DNA from: Acinetobacter nectaris CIP 110549 | Lineage (GTDB): Bacteria > Pseudomonadota > Gammaproteobacteria > Pseudomonadales > Moraxellaceae | DNA length: 64,000 nt | Assembly (NCBI RefSeq): GCF_000488215.1 | Contig: NZ_KI530723.1 | Location: 284,308-348,307, forward strand | Direction of reading: 5' to 3' | Part shown: piece after piece, positions 18,087-29,900 of the stretch | How positions within the stretch are numbered: position 1 is the stretch's first letter | How the letters are laid out: every line of letters begins with the position of its first letter | Made by a program: the position numbers and the translations under genes | Notes under the pieces: model-generated | The model's database searches: none | What the model saw: only the letters and a program-made list of their open reading frames with translations | What the model was told of the DNA's origin: nothing

Positions 18087-21000
18087 AAAAAACTCAAAAA
18101 AATACTATGCTGAAGAGCGACGTCTATTAAAAAGAAATGAGTTAGAGAAAAATATACGAGCTGATGTTGAAAATGAACTTCAAAAATATTTTGAGCAACA
18201 AAATTTCTTAAGTAAAAATAACTTAATACAATTTTACCCTGCAATTTATGATTTCATTAAGCGTAAAGCACCAAGTTTGGTTTGGAAAAAATATGCACAT
18301 GAATTTTTTAGAACATATATCAAAAACCTAAATAAAAGTCACCATCAGGACTTGCCACTGCCTCATCTAACTTTTGATATGAAGCGTGAAGAGCCAATTT
18401 TTACATTAGATTGGATGCAAGCTGGTCATGAAATTGATGTCATCATTGAAAAATTATGGGACTATTGGATTCTAGCTCAAGATAGTTTTGCCTTTTCTAA
18501 TGATGAAATTATTGGCAATATTCTTTTTTGTTCAATGTTATATGGTGGACTCACTCAAACAGCAGCATTAAATTCCCTATTAGTCCATTTAAAAAATCCA
18601 GAAAAAATTCAAACAATTTGTGACTTAAATATCATTTTTTTAGAACCACTTTCACAAAGTTATGGCGATCTATTTATAGATGAAAAAACAATTCGAAAAT
18701 CACGTAATTTTATCCCAGACCAGCTCACAAGACTTTGGCTCATTCATTTTAATACCAGACAAATTCGTAAAGTTACTCTAGATGTAGATGATTATCTAGA
18801 GCTCATTTTCCAAAAAATTAAACACCCATACACAAATAAGACATTTAAATTTCTACGTGATTACTCTAACTTTAACTGGCTACAACTTAAAAATGCGGAC
18901 ATTGACCCTGCCTTATCACAATGTTTATTAGAAAAGACTCTCAGCTGTGGTTTATCCGAACATGAGTTTGAAAAATTTGCTTTTCCAAAGTTTCAAACCA
19001 AGTTAGTGGATGAGCCCGAACAAAATCTATCATCCACACCTACTACTAGGCTACCTGACTCTAATCCATCAGAGGCTATTTCGAATGTACTCTTTATCCA
19101 TAAAAACTTACTCAACCTGATTCGAACTTCAACGACAGAACAACCGATTTTCGAGCTCATTATTGATTTTTCTCTGATACACCAAACTCAGTTTAATGAA
19201 TATTCAAAACGTATTATTTTATGGTTGATCAGTCTCTATCGACCAAAACCAGAGCATATAGCAGAACTTGCAATTGCATTTAACTTTGAGACGGTAAATT
19301 ATCTTAAGTCATTTAAAGATAATCAAAAACTAGCAGATAGTTCAATTTATACATATTACACACGTATCGCAGAGCCTTTTTTAACCCATGCTTTACAGTA
19401 CAGTGAGACTGACAATAACATTAATGATCTTTTAACTAATATCTATCAGCAAATGATTAGCAACACACGACTCGCTGATGAAGCAAATCAACCCGAATTT
19501 AAAAAGTCTAAAGACCAAACCATTCGTATGTTGAAACGTTTTCATACATTCCAACAAATTGTTTTTCAAGCAGAGGATTTTGAGCTTGAATTTATTGCTT
19601 CACAAAGCAGGCCACGTGCACGGATTGTTAGCCACGCGACATTCCAAGTAATATTAAAGAAATTAGATCACCTTTTACATGATAAATTTATTTCAGAGCA
19701 TTATTATAAATTATTGAAAATAATTTATATTTTGGCATATCGTACAGGGATGCGTATTAATGAAATTCTAGGACTACGTGTTAAAGATATCGAAGGCTTA
19801 GAGCAACTTTCCATATGGATTCAACCGTACGGCTCAAAAAAACAAGGGAATCAGCATCTACTTAAGACAGACAGTGCGGAAAGAATTGTGCCAACGTATG
19901 TTTTACTCAAATCAGATGAATACACGTTTTTTCATAATTATGTTGTTGAGAAGCGCTTAGAAAATAAGAAAAATTCATACTTATTCAGTAATTTTAATGA
20001 AAATAAAAAGTTGAATAAACATACAGTCACTGCTCCGTTGAAACAGTTTTTTAATCAAATTTTTAAAGAACATCATTACTCATTTCACTCTTTTCGCCAC
20101 ACCGCAGCAAATCACTTATCACTTTTACTCAATTGCGAATATGCACCGCTTGTAAAGGAGCTGACAGACTATAGCGTAGATGAGTATCAAAAAATTCGAC
20201 ATGAGCTACTTCAAAATCAATATGGTCAAAATCATTGGTTCATCATCGCGCATCTGCTAGGTCATATAGAACCTATCGAAACTTTCAAAAGTTACATTCA
20301 TTTAGGTTATCTGATTGGGGGGCAAAAACTTCTTAAATACTATCCAGATATGAGTAATGAGCTGGCGAAAAAAATTATGGGCTACAATGCAACATTTAAA
20401 AATTTAAAAATAACAAAAGATAATCAATTCTTTAATTTTGAAAAAAACCAAACCTTCTTAGCAACGAAATTATTGAATGATCAAACAGCCTGGCTAGAAA
20501 GTAATGGGGTTGATATTCTTAACGAACTAGCAGCACAAACACAAAAGCCTCATAACTTTTTTGATTTTTTTGCAGGAACAGAAGATTCTAAAATTTCACT
20601 TCAACGCTTTTATAAGACCCTTAATTCACTGGAGATTACGAACGACCCCAAAAGTACTTCTCAGCTTATGTGTTTACCAAAAGAACTAGTAAATTATTGG
20701 TATACAAATGCACAAAACTTAGCAAAACTTAAGTCAAGAAAAGGGAATCTTCGTTTATTTAGTCTGAATAGTTCAGCCCATTTAAAACCGGCAATGGTCG
20801 ATACTAAAGAAGAACTAGAAGCTGTAAATTATTTTTTTGAAAGCTTACAGAAAGTCGCTCGAAACAATCCAGCACAAATAGAGTTTATTCTGAACATATT
20901 TTTAAATCGAGTAACTGCTTCCCATACTGGTATTTATTACCGTTGGAAGGATATAAACGAACTCGAATCTTTTTACTCCCAAATTAAAGATTTATTCCCT

Positions 21001-21222
21001 GCCAAATATTGGCACTTACTTGGGCAAGATTTACAGAAAAATTTAGATGCAAAAAAACAGCCTGAGCTTTTTAAATTAGCAAAAGCAGCAACAAGCAAAC
21101 ACTCATCGACTAAAGAGGATTTTCTTCGTCTACAACTATATTCAATAAAAGATGGGCATGCTCTTGCTGCGTTTAAATTTTGTTTGCATTTAACATGTAT
21201 TGGTTACCCACGATCTATTTAA
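18070..21222 (+). CDS. Large tyrosine recombinase of the trio, active-site residues present
   Basis: About 1050 residues from the ATG at 18070 (GGGG nine bases upstream; an in-frame GTG at 18055 is less likely). The recombinase domain sits in the middle: Arg near residue 562 (YRTGMRINEILGLR), Lys in LLKTDSAERIVP, HSFRHTAANHL near 674, and LLGHIEPIETFKSYIHL near 735, where both His and the Tyr nucleophile are kept. An N-terminal region of about 500 residues and a C-terminal region of about 280 have no match I can name. It is probably the catalytic subunit of the trio. It is convergent with recD. Confidence 0.8.
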   Translation: MLSLNRKNSKKYYAEERRLLKRNELEKNIRADVENELQKYFEQQNFLSKNNLIQFYPAIYDFIKRKAPSLVWKKYAHEFFRTYIKNLNKSHHQDLPLPHLTFDMKREEPIFTLDWMQAGHEIDVIIEKLWDYWILAQDSFAFSNDEIIGNILFCSMLYGGLTQTAALNSLLVHLKNPEKIQTICDLNIIFLEPLSQSYGDLFIDEKTIRKSRNFIPDQLTRLWLIHFNTRQIRKVTLDVDDYLELIFQKIKHPYTNKTFKFLRDYSNFNWLQLKNADIDPALSQCLLEKTLSCGLSEHEFEKFAFPKFQTKLVDEPEQNLSSTPTTRLPDSNPSEAISNVLFIHKNLLNLIRTSTTEQPIFELIIDFSLIHQTQFNEYSKRIILWLISLYRPKPEHIAELAIAFNFETVNYLKSFKDNQKLADSSIYTYYTRIAEPFLTHALQYSETDNNINDLLTNIYQQMISNTRLADEANQPEFKKSKDQTIRMLKRFHTFQQIVFQAEDFELEFIASQSRPRARIVSHATFQVILKKLDHLLHDKFISEHYYKLLKIIYILAYRTGMRINEILGLRVKDIEGLEQLSIWIQPYGSKKQGNQHLLKTDSAERIVPTYVLLKSDEYTFFHNYVVEKRLENKKNSYLFSNFNENKKLNKHTVTAPLKQFFNQIFKEHHYSFHSFRHTAANHLSLLLNCEYAPLVKELTDYSVDEYQKIRHELLQNQYGQNHWFIIAHLLGHIEPIETFKSYIHLGYLIGGQKLLKYYPDMSNELAKKIMGYNATFKNLKITKDNQFFNFEKNQTFLATKLLNDQTAWLESNGVDILNELAAQTQKPHNFFDFFAGTEDSKISLQRFYKTLNSLEITNDPKSTSQLMCLPKELVNYWYTNAQNLAKLKSRKGNLRLFSLNSSAHLKPAMVDTKEELEAVNYFFESLQKVARNNPAQIEFILNIFLNRVTASHTGIYYRWKDINELESFYSQIKDLFPAKYWHLLGQDLQKNLDAKKQPELFKLAKAATSKHSSTKEDFLRLQLYSIKDGHALAAFKFCLHLTCIGYPRSI

Positions 21223-21309
21223 CCTGAGTTTGATGTAAGAAATAGCTATAAAAAATCCTTAGACTTTGTAATTTATGTACGCAATGACTCACAAAGTGTC
21301 AAAATATCA

Positions 21310-23100
21310 CTAAACATCAACTGCTTTAACGAAACTATCTATTTTAGAACACAACCCACTTTGACGTACTGTTTTTACAGATAATGCAGTTGTAAGTGAT
21401 TGAGGATCAACAAATAAACTAACAACACGCTTCGCTCGTGTAATTGCGGTATATAACAACTCTCTACTCAACAGCCTTTGGGAACTTTCTTCAAGAACAA
21501 CAGCAACATGCTCAAACTCTGAACCTTGTGACTTATGAATTGTCATTGCAAAAGCCGTCTGAATTGTTTGAGGTAATCGTGTCGCAACAACCCATTTATT
21601 TAAACTTGGAAAAAACACTTCATATTGTTTATGATCTTGTCGATGTCTAAAACAGATCCCAATATCACCATTTGAAATGCCCAATTGATAGTCATTTTCC
21701 ATCACCATGACAGGCCGACCAACATACCAATCAATTTCACGCTTTGAATAGCCCAAAACTTCTTGTTTAAACTGCTGTTCGACATATTGATTCACTCGAT
21801 TTACACCGAATACACCAACGTTCATTGCGGTTAAAATACGATAGTCATTAAAGCAATCTAGAACTTTTTGCCTTAATAGTGACAAGTCACTCTCGTCCTC
21901 ACCTTCCACGAGGTTATATGCTTTAACAGCTTTTATATAGTCTGTATAACCTAAACAAAGCTGATCTAAGTTTTTTTCAAGTTCAGCCTCTGTTATTTTT
22001 TTAGGTAAATACGCAATTTGGAGATGATCTTCGACAATGGTATGCAGATCGACATATTCAATATGAGAAACTTGCACAACTTCATCATTAAAGCGCTTTA
22101 AGAGTTGTTCATGATCAAATAATGTAGATGTACTCACTTGCTGAATAAATTTTGCCATCTTTCCAATTTGTGCATCATCATTAAAACGACGGCTATGTAC
22201 AAGATGAGTTCTGTAAGCTTGTAACGCCTCTACTTGCTGTAAATCTGCCAAAACAGATCCCACACCAACAGAAGCAAGCTGATTCGCATCGCCCAATAAA
22301 ATAAGTTTTGCCCCATCTGCAACTGCCTCAAAAAGTGCAGTTGCAAGGTTTAAGTCAAGCATTGAGGCTTCATCTACAACAATGACATCAAAAGGTAATG
22401 GTTGCTTCAAATTAAATTTTGCAATGCCTCTATTTCCCATTGCAAGTAGACGATGTAACGTCACAGGTTGAACCATTTGCAGTGCTGGTGTAACTAGACC
22501 TTTGTCATTGAGTAACTTATCTTGAAATGCGCTTTGTAATGCCTCTTGCATTCGCTGTGCTGCTTTCCCTGTGGGTGCTGCCATTGCAATACGTAAGTCA
22601 GGAGTTTCTTTATTCAATACAGCAATAATACGAGCAAGCGTATAGGTTTTTCCTGTACCTGGTCCCCCTGTAATTATGCCCAAATGATGCTTCGCAACCA
22701 TTTTCAATGCGAGTTGCTGATATTCGTCAACAAGTAAGTCCTTATAAGCGCTTATATCTAAATTTATCGAAGGTTGTTCGGTCAAACGCTTTACTTGCTT
22801 TGCCAGTCGTTGCTCTAATGCATAATATCTATACAAATAAACCCTTTTACCATCATAAATAAAAGGGCAAGTATGGCTTTTATCTCCAAAAGCCACTAGA
22901 CTACGCAACCTCTCGACAGTGGCTCGGTCTATAGATAAGCAACTATTGCCCTGAGCATTGGACAGCAAAATGTTTTGTATAACTTCTTGCATGTTCTCTT
23001 TTTCACTACTTACAGTAAAATCGAGTGTATTGGCCAAATACTCAGACCACAGCACCATCCATTCTTCATATTTTTCCAGCTTATCCAACGGCTTACCCAC
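21310..23100 (-). CDS. recD: RecD, exonuclease V alpha chain
   Basis: 596 residues. This is a 5'-3' SF1B helicase subunit of RecBCD, which processes double-strand ends. Motif I is GGPGTGKTYT near residue 145. DEASMLD (motif II), GDANQLASVG (motif III) and TIHKSQGSEF (motif V/VI region) follow in order. The start is a GTG at 23100 with GAGG eight bases upstream, because the nearest upstream ATG runs straight into a stop. It is the last gene of recC-recB-recD, 85 bp after recB. Its composition resembles the core genes more than the AT-rich trio beside it. Confidence 0.95.
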   Translation of the reverse strand: MGKPLDKLEKYEEWMVLWSEYLANTLDFTVSSEKENMQEVIQNILLSNAQGNSCLSIDRATVERLRSLVAFGDKSHTCPFIYDGKRVYLYRYYALEQRLAKQVKRLTEQPSINLDISAYKDLLVDEYQQLALKMVAKHHLGIITGGPGTGKTYTLARIIAVLNKETPDLRIAMAAPTGKAAQRMQEALQSAFQDKLLNDKGLVTPALQMVQPVTLHRLLAMGNRGIAKFNLKQPLPFDVIVVDEASMLDLNLATALFEAVADGAKLILLGDANQLASVGVGSVLADLQQVEALQAYRTHLVHSRRFNDDAQIGKMAKFIQQVSTSTLFDHEQLLKRFNDEVVQVSHIEYVDLHTIVEDHLQIAYLPKKITEAELEKNLDQLCLGYTDYIKAVKAYNLVEGEDESDLSLLRQKVLDCFNDYRILTAMNVGVFGVNRVNQYVEQQFKQEVLGYSKREIDWYVGRPVMVMENDYQLGISNGDIGICFRHRQDHKQYEVFFPSLNKWVVATRLPQTIQTAFAMTIHKSQGSEFEHVAVVLEESSQRLLSRELLYTAITRAKRVVSLFVDPQSLTTALSVKTVRQSGLCSKIDSFVKAVDV

Positions 23101-23185
23101 AGAGTTATCCTCACATTTACTTACACAGATACCAATAGATTGATCTACTACTTAAGATACTATTTTTTAAAAACTTATACTTAAT

Positions 23186-26100
23186 CTAAGCCAATTTCTG
23201 CACAGCATAGTAGCCCAACATTGCATCTAAACGCTGAATAAACTCTGGACTTGGTTGCCAATGACATACACCCATATTTTTTTGTCCTGTCATACCACGC
23301 AAATACAAATATGTTGCCCCACCTAAGTGTTGTTCTATGTCATAGCCATGTAAACGCTCTTTTAAATAACGATGCAACGCCACAAGATATAAACTTGCCT
23401 GTAACCAATAACTACTTTGCGACATATTTTTAGCAATTTCATTTTGCGTATAGCTCTGAACTGTTTCACCTAAAAAGTTACTTTTATAATCTGCAATATA
23501 ATATTTGCCTTCAGACTGATACACCAAATCAATTGATCCATTCAAGAAGCGTGCTGACTCTGCACTATTCAGAGTAGGAATAAATATATCGTACTCTTGA
23601 AAAAGCTGATGGATACGCTGACTCGCAAATACCTGATCTGAAAGTGCCAAATAGAAAGGAAATTCTGACAGATATGTATTCGGTTCAAGCTGACCAAGCA
23701 TAAACTCATTTCCAAATGGTGTAGACAGAATATCGTTTAACCAAGATTTCACATCTGCAATTAAACGCTCTTCACAATCCTGCTCACGAATACCATCACC
23801 GAGTAATGCTTGGTACTTTTCAAAAACTTGTTTCTTGAGTGTGCTGTAGTCATTTTTAAAACGGCGATAAATTTCTAAGTCCCATGAGCTTTGGTCTTGA
23901 AAATCGAGATGTTCAAAAATTTCATGTAAAAAATTACCTGCATGTGTTCCCATTGGGAAATTGCGTGCAATCCATGGTATTTTTTCCGCATCATTTGAGC
24001 TTACGTCATCTATATCATTAATAGATTCGACCACCAAAACTTCATCATCTGCTGCGGTTTCATTATTTGTATATGTTGCCAAAACATCTAAAGCTTGTTG
24101 CTTGGTTAAATGCTGTGCCAATGCAGAAAAACTGGTTTTTAATCTTGGATATAGCTTCAGTTGAGGCTGTAGTATTGCCGATAATTCAACAACCACTTCA
24201 CGATCTTCTTTATAGGGTAAAGGTTTACTTGTCAGTAGTGGCTCATCTGTTGCCGAAATATGACTAAACAGCGTCGGCTGTACTCTCCAAAAATTAACCC
24301 CACTTGTTGTTTCAGTTTTGACCTTATTCAGCACAGTATAAATACGATGGCTTGCACGCGTAAGTGCCACATACCATAAGCGGTTTTGTTCTGCTTGCGC
24401 ACGTGACTGATGCTGCTGTACCTCAATTTCACTCAAAGCTGTTTTATCATCTATTGCAATCACACGTTGTTGTTCAACTTGCTTGGTCATTTCATTTATT
24501 GTTTCTGTGGTAGAGAAATTCAGCGTTTTATTGATTTCTCGGAATGACCCATTGGCATTGAGTAGAAAAACTATTTTGAACTCTAAGCCTTTCGATTGAT
24601 GAATCGTCATCAACTGTATGCCTGCATCGGTAGATAGACTTCGCTCTAATTCCCACTCTCGGTCACTCGGTGAAGCGACTTGTTTTAAGTACCAATTCAG
24701 TAGGTTTTTGGGCCCTTGATACTTCCCACTATGCTGACTGAGTAGGTCTGATAAATGTCTTAAGTTAACAACATTTCTTTCATTGTCTCGACTCTCAAAG
24801 CGAACTAAATTACGCCATACATCAAAATACCGTAAACAATATTGCCATGCTGCTAAAAAGTGGCGTTCAAACCAAATTTCACGAATTTCACTAAAGACCG
24901 AAATGAATTGTCCTAAACCATCTGTTTGACGTTCAAACTCATTTAAATTTGTAAGTGTGTAGCCCAACATTCGGCTAAGCAAAGCACGTTTTACCTTCTT
25001 TTCATCATAAGGGTTCATTATTGCTATGAGCACTGCTGCAACATCTTGTGCAAGTAAGCCATCAAAAACACTTCTTTTCGATGGTCGGTTTACTCGTATA
25101 CCTAAACGTTCTAGCTCAAACTGTACTTTGTCTAAGCCATCATGATTTTTAGATAACACAGCAATATCATCTGCAATGATCGGAGTATTTGAATGATCTT
25201 TGGATAAATATAGTTGACCTTGCTGACTCTGCTGTAACAGCGTAGATATTTTCCATGCAACTTGAATTTCAGGCTGCACTTCACTTTCTATATGCAACCA
25301 ACGCAATGGTTTTGGATTTTGTTCTTTCCCGTCAATAAGTTGTGGGTGTGGTCGTGTGCCTGCTTCTACAGGCTCATAAATGACGTGTTCACCAAAGTCA
25401 GGATGTTGCATAAAAAGTGCATCTACCGCTTCAACCAATGGCTGAATGGTTCTATGGTTGTACTTCAAACGATAGAAATGTCCTTTTTTAGAAAGAACAT
25501 CATGATATGCACGAATAAAAGTAAGCATATCTCCACCACGAAATCCATAAATGGCTTGCTTACGATCGCCTACCATGATCATGCAGCCTTTTTCGTATTT
25601 CGTGGGTGCACGCCAAATGCTGGCAAGCATGTTGTCTTGCTCTTGGTTGGTATCTTGAAACTCATCGACTAAAATCAGTGGGTAACTGCTTTGTACAAAA
25701 GCCGCAAAATGCTCACCGTGTTCTCCTTGCAATGCTTCAGACAAGGTTTTTATTTGCTGTGCAAACGTCGTTTCGCCTTGCTGTTGGAGGAGTGCGGGTA
25801 AGCGCAGTTTGACCTGACTTGCAATATAGTATGAAATATAATGCTTATATCGGGTGAGAATATTCCCAATCTCTTGCAGTTTTGTAAGCACTTCCACCAA
25901 TACAACTAATGAGGGGTCGGTATAAAATTGCTCGGCATTCTCTTTAGGTAAGTTTTTTTTAAGAGTTTTCTTGTTTGTAAATGACCCCACAAAAGATATC
26001 AGATATTCTTTTTCACTCTTTGGCAAAAGCACTAAAAACCCTTTTTCTTTAGATTGTAAAATCTTAAAGACTGCATTAGGAATAATATCTTCCATCAGCT

Positions 26101-26923
26101 GATTAAAAGTGATTGTTTTAAAGTATCTACCACTTTGATATTCTGCAAATCCTCCTTGTTCTACATACTTTCTTTTTAATTGCGTATAGTCAAACGCTTT
26201 TAATTTTTCTCTAAGTTGCAGATATTCTTCTACTTGTAGTTTGGGATGCGAAACCTCTGTAAACTGTGCATTGGGAAAGTTCAGTACATTTTCGGCAACG
26301 GCAAAATATTCTTTAGGGTCTAAACAACCGACCGCAAACAACCAATCAATGTCCTGTTGCGACTGTTGTTGTATCCATTCCCGTAGCACATCATGTATCA
26401 GTTGCTCGGTATACTGCTTTGACTGATCGGTAATCTCTACCCGTTCAATTTTACCACTTTCAAATGCAAACTCTCTGAGTAATTTTTGACTAAAACTGTC
26501 GAGTGTTCCTACAAATAGCTCATCAAGCTGTTCCAACACTAATTGTAAGCGACTACAAGCATAAGCCACTTGTGTAGAAAATTTTTCTAATAAAACAATT
26601 TTTAATGGGTCTTCATCAGCCGCTTTGAGTTGTTGTAAATGCTCAATATTTGCTTGATGATCAAATCCTATTCTCTCTTTAAAAAAAGATTGCATTTCAA
26701 CAATTCGAGCGCGAATACGTTGTTTCAACTCAGCTGCAGCAGCACGTGTAAATGTGGTTGCCACAGCTTGTTTAGGTAAATACTTTTCTAGCAAGATACG
26801 CACAAGCAAACTAGACAGTGTAAAGGTTTTCCCTGAGCCTGCCGAAGCTTCTATCCAATGTAACCCTTGAAATTGAATATCTTGAATAGGATAAAAAGAT
26901 ACTTCAGGTTTAACTATTGTCAT
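23186..26923 (-). CDS. recB: RecB, exonuclease V beta chain
   Basis: 1245 residues: a UvrD-type 3'-5' helicase joined to a C-terminal nuclease. Walker A is EASAGSGKTFT at 25-35. LVDEFQDTNQEQ near 414 is motif II, and MTIHQSKGLEFK near 772 is motif V. The nuclease domain carries GSIDLVYQSEGKYYIADYKSN near 1135-1150, with the D...D-x-K residues that cut both strands before Chi. The length and domain order are normal. It starts 19 bp after recC. Nothing suggests inactivation. Confidence 0.96.
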   Translation of the reverse strand: MTIVKPEVSFYPIQDIQFQGLHWIEASAGSGKTFTLSSLLVRILLEKYLPKQAVATTFTRAAAAELKQRIRARIVEMQSFFKERIGFDHQANIEHLQQLKAADEDPLKIVLLEKFSTQVAYACSRLQLVLEQLDELFVGTLDSFSQKLLREFAFESGKIERVEITDQSKQYTEQLIHDVLREWIQQQSQQDIDWLFAVGCLDPKEYFAVAENVLNFPNAQFTEVSHPKLQVEEYLQLREKLKAFDYTQLKRKYVEQGGFAEYQSGRYFKTITFNQLMEDIIPNAVFKILQSKEKGFLVLLPKSEKEYLISFVGSFTNKKTLKKNLPKENAEQFYTDPSLVVLVEVLTKLQEIGNILTRYKHYISYYIASQVKLRLPALLQQQGETTFAQQIKTLSEALQGEHGEHFAAFVQSSYPLILVDEFQDTNQEQDNMLASIWRAPTKYEKGCMIMVGDRKQAIYGFRGGDMLTFIRAYHDVLSKKGHFYRLKYNHRTIQPLVEAVDALFMQHPDFGEHVIYEPVEAGTRPHPQLIDGKEQNPKPLRWLHIESEVQPEIQVAWKISTLLQQSQQGQLYLSKDHSNTPIIADDIAVLSKNHDGLDKVQFELERLGIRVNRPSKRSVFDGLLAQDVAAVLIAIMNPYDEKKVKRALLSRMLGYTLTNLNEFERQTDGLGQFISVFSEIREIWFERHFLAAWQYCLRYFDVWRNLVRFESRDNERNVVNLRHLSDLLSQHSGKYQGPKNLLNWYLKQVASPSDREWELERSLSTDAGIQLMTIHQSKGLEFKIVFLLNANGSFREINKTLNFSTTETINEMTKQVEQQRVIAIDDKTALSEIEVQQHQSRAQAEQNRLWYVALTRASHRIYTVLNKVKTETTSGVNFWRVQPTLFSHISATDEPLLTSKPLPYKEDREVVVELSAILQPQLKLYPRLKTSFSALAQHLTKQQALDVLATYTNNETAADDEVLVVESINDIDDVSSNDAEKIPWIARNFPMGTHAGNFLHEIFEHLDFQDQSSWDLEIYRRFKNDYSTLKKQVFEKYQALLGDGIREQDCEERLIADVKSWLNDILSTPFGNEFMLGQLEPNTYLSEFPFYLALSDQVFASQRIHQLFQEYDIFIPTLNSAESARFLNGSIDLVYQSEGKYYIADYKSNFLGETVQSYTQNEIAKNMSQSSYWLQASLYLVALHRYLKERLHGYDIEQHLGGATYLYLRGMTGQKNMGVCHWQPSPEFIQRLDAMLGYYAVQKLA

Positions 26924-26942
26924 AATCTGTTTTCCGTTTCAC

Positions 26943-29900
26943 TTATCCAATAGTATTTAAATGTTCATAAATTGGGGCATACAAACGATAAGCCCATTCA
27001 CGACAGTGTTTTTCTAATAGGGCATTTGCATCTTGTTCCTGCAAAATAAATTGCCACTCTTGATGATACTTCGATGCTTTGTCTTCATCTGCTGAAATAG
27101 CCTTGTTATGTTTTTGAGGATCATTCCAATGTTTAGAAAGTGTTTGCCAAGTTTTTTTATCCAAACTCTTTTCTTCTGTCCATTCAGGTTGTTTATTTTT
27201 TTTACTAAGGGACAACAAAAGTTGAGCAGGCAGTACAATAGGCGTTACCATTGCTTGTTGCCATAAAGCCCACCAATCTTTGAGCAAGGTACAAGCTTTT
27301 GCTGAGCTTACGCCTTCATAAATCATGGTTTGATCACTAAATACCACAATATAACGGTAATCTTGACTCTGTTCGTCTAAATCTAAATACTGTAACCATA
27401 GCAAATAGTTAAGCCATTCTTGTGCACGTCGCTCAGGTTGCGAGCTTGAAAGCCGTAACACTACCCATTGCGTTTCACTGGCTTGCTTTGGCACAGTAAT
27501 ACGTAAGTATACATATTCTGAAATACATAACGTTTGTTGTGTCGTTTCTGTGGGCTTATCTGCATATGTATGCAAACGTTCTAATAATGTCAGATACTCT
27601 TGTTGCGACTGTTGCCAAGCACTTTGCTGTGTTTTCCCCACGGGCAATTGATCTAACAACATATCGGCATTATGCGTTAATGCCTGTTGTGACTGTAAGA
27701 AATCTCTAACTTTATATTTGGCTAAGCCATCAAGAAATAAGGGTTCTTCATCGCTATTTTCTGCTACTTTTTTTATATTTTCCACACCAAGCGCTCTTAA
27801 ATAAAGCTGTGCTGGAAATGTAACATCCTTCACCCATTGATACGCATCTAACATCATTATATCTGTCACATTGAGTTGGTACGCCTGATCAACCCAAGGT
27901 TGTCTTTTGCCTGAATGATGTTGTAACTGCTGTGCAACTGCAAACCATTGATCTTGATAATGCCCTTTTTCCAAATCTATAAAGTTGACTGCATCAAAAG
28001 GTTGTAACGCATGAATATGGTAAATAGATGCAAGTTGTATAGGTACATTCATCTTTTCAAGGTGTTTCGATTTCTCTTGTGTAACCTCTATATTTTTATT
28101 TTCTTGTGTAATGAATGCCAAATGATCTATAAACTCTTGCAACACACTTGAGGGTTGCATCAGTTCATCACTTTTTTCATCAAAACCATTATAAAATAAC
28201 CAAAAGTTGTCTTTTGCTAACAGTAACGCATCTAAAAAAGCGCCCTGATCATCTTCTAAACGTGAGCGATCGCCTAGAATTGGCTGTAAAACTTGCATTA
28301 GATCAAAAGGTATATGCCGATTTCGACTTGGAAATACACCACTGTCTAAGCCTAAAACTACGGTTAGCTGATAAGGAATTGGACGAATTTGCCCAATTTC
28401 ACTAAATGTAATGTGCCCACTTGGTTCAGCATTTTCTAGCTGACTCTCTAAACCTTGTTCAATTTCAGAAATAACATAGGCAAGTGGTAAAGTGAGGTCA
28501 TCTAACTGCCCCATTTTTTCTTGCTGATTACGCTTTTCATACGTGACTGAAAGGGTGAGCATACGAATATGTTTGTTAATCAGTTCAGCCACGGTACGTA
28601 AAATATCTTCACCCTGTTGTTGAAACAGTGCAATTTCATCAGCCAAAACAGTCAGCCAATATTCCACACTATAATGCTGTCCCTGTTCATGGCAAATAAG
28701 CCAATCACGACGATGGTCAAGATCATTATAAATTTGAATTAAACAACCAATCAGTGGGAAATCTTCAGGCTGTACTTCGGCATAACTTAAAATATCTCTC
28801 ACAATGGTATGCTCAGGCACTGCAACTCCCATTGCTAAACGGTCTAACGCGAATTTAAAGCTAAAACGATAGTCTTGATCCTCTTCAAGTAAAAACCGCT
28901 TTAAGTGAGCCTCATCCAAACCACGTTTAAAGCCTGCTTTTTCAAGTAATGTCAACATTCGTGTGACTTGCTCATAGTCTAAGCCATAATAGCGTTGCGT
29001 AGGTAATAAACTGAGCCAATCTGCAAAATCACTATACTTAAAACGGCCTTGTGGCAATTGAATGCGACCAATGACAGCCAACCACGCATTGGTTAAATCG
29101 AACTGTGGTACACCTACAATTTTAATCGGTAAATAGCTTTCTTGACGTTGGCCTTGTGATCGTGGCGGTGGTGCAAATACACTACGAATCATCGGTTCAA
29201 GCGTGGTCAAGTCAGGTGCAACCACCAAAATATCATCTAAACGGCGTGGTGCTTCTTTTGTTCCTTGTGACAGCCAATAGATAAGCTGACCTTTTAATAC
29301 CTCAAGTTGTCTTAAATTGGAGTGGCAGACATGAACTTGTATAGAGTAATCATCTTTAGCCAATGGATATACCTGTGCTTCAGGTTCCATCAAAAACAAA
29401 ATATCGGATTGAATTTTACCCAACAGTGTGTCTTGATAATCATCAAAAAATAAGTCTTCCCATATCCCCTCTTCACCTGATGACAAACCTGCCAACAGTG
29501 AGAAATGATCACGCGCTTGCTTACCAAATCGAGTTAATAGCGGATGTCTAGACTCCCTTGCTTCTGCATTAAACGTTACATTAAAAGTTTGAATAAATGC
29601 TTCAATATCCTCATCTGTCAATTTTTTCTTTAAACGCTCATTTTTTTCTCTAAAACGCTGTATTGCTTGAGCATCATAGGTTTTCTTCCACTGAGGATCG
29701 ACACTGTCTGCCCAGTACTCCTGCGAAGGATTATAATGATAAATCGTAACATCAATATACTGCCCTAAACGGCGCAAAAACTGTAATTGATTTGGCGGTA
29801 AATCTAAGAGCGTAAAAATGGTGACTTGTTGGGGTAAATGTTTTAATGCCGTTATTTTTGTCGCTTCCAAAATTTGCCAAAATTGTGCATCAATGGTTTT

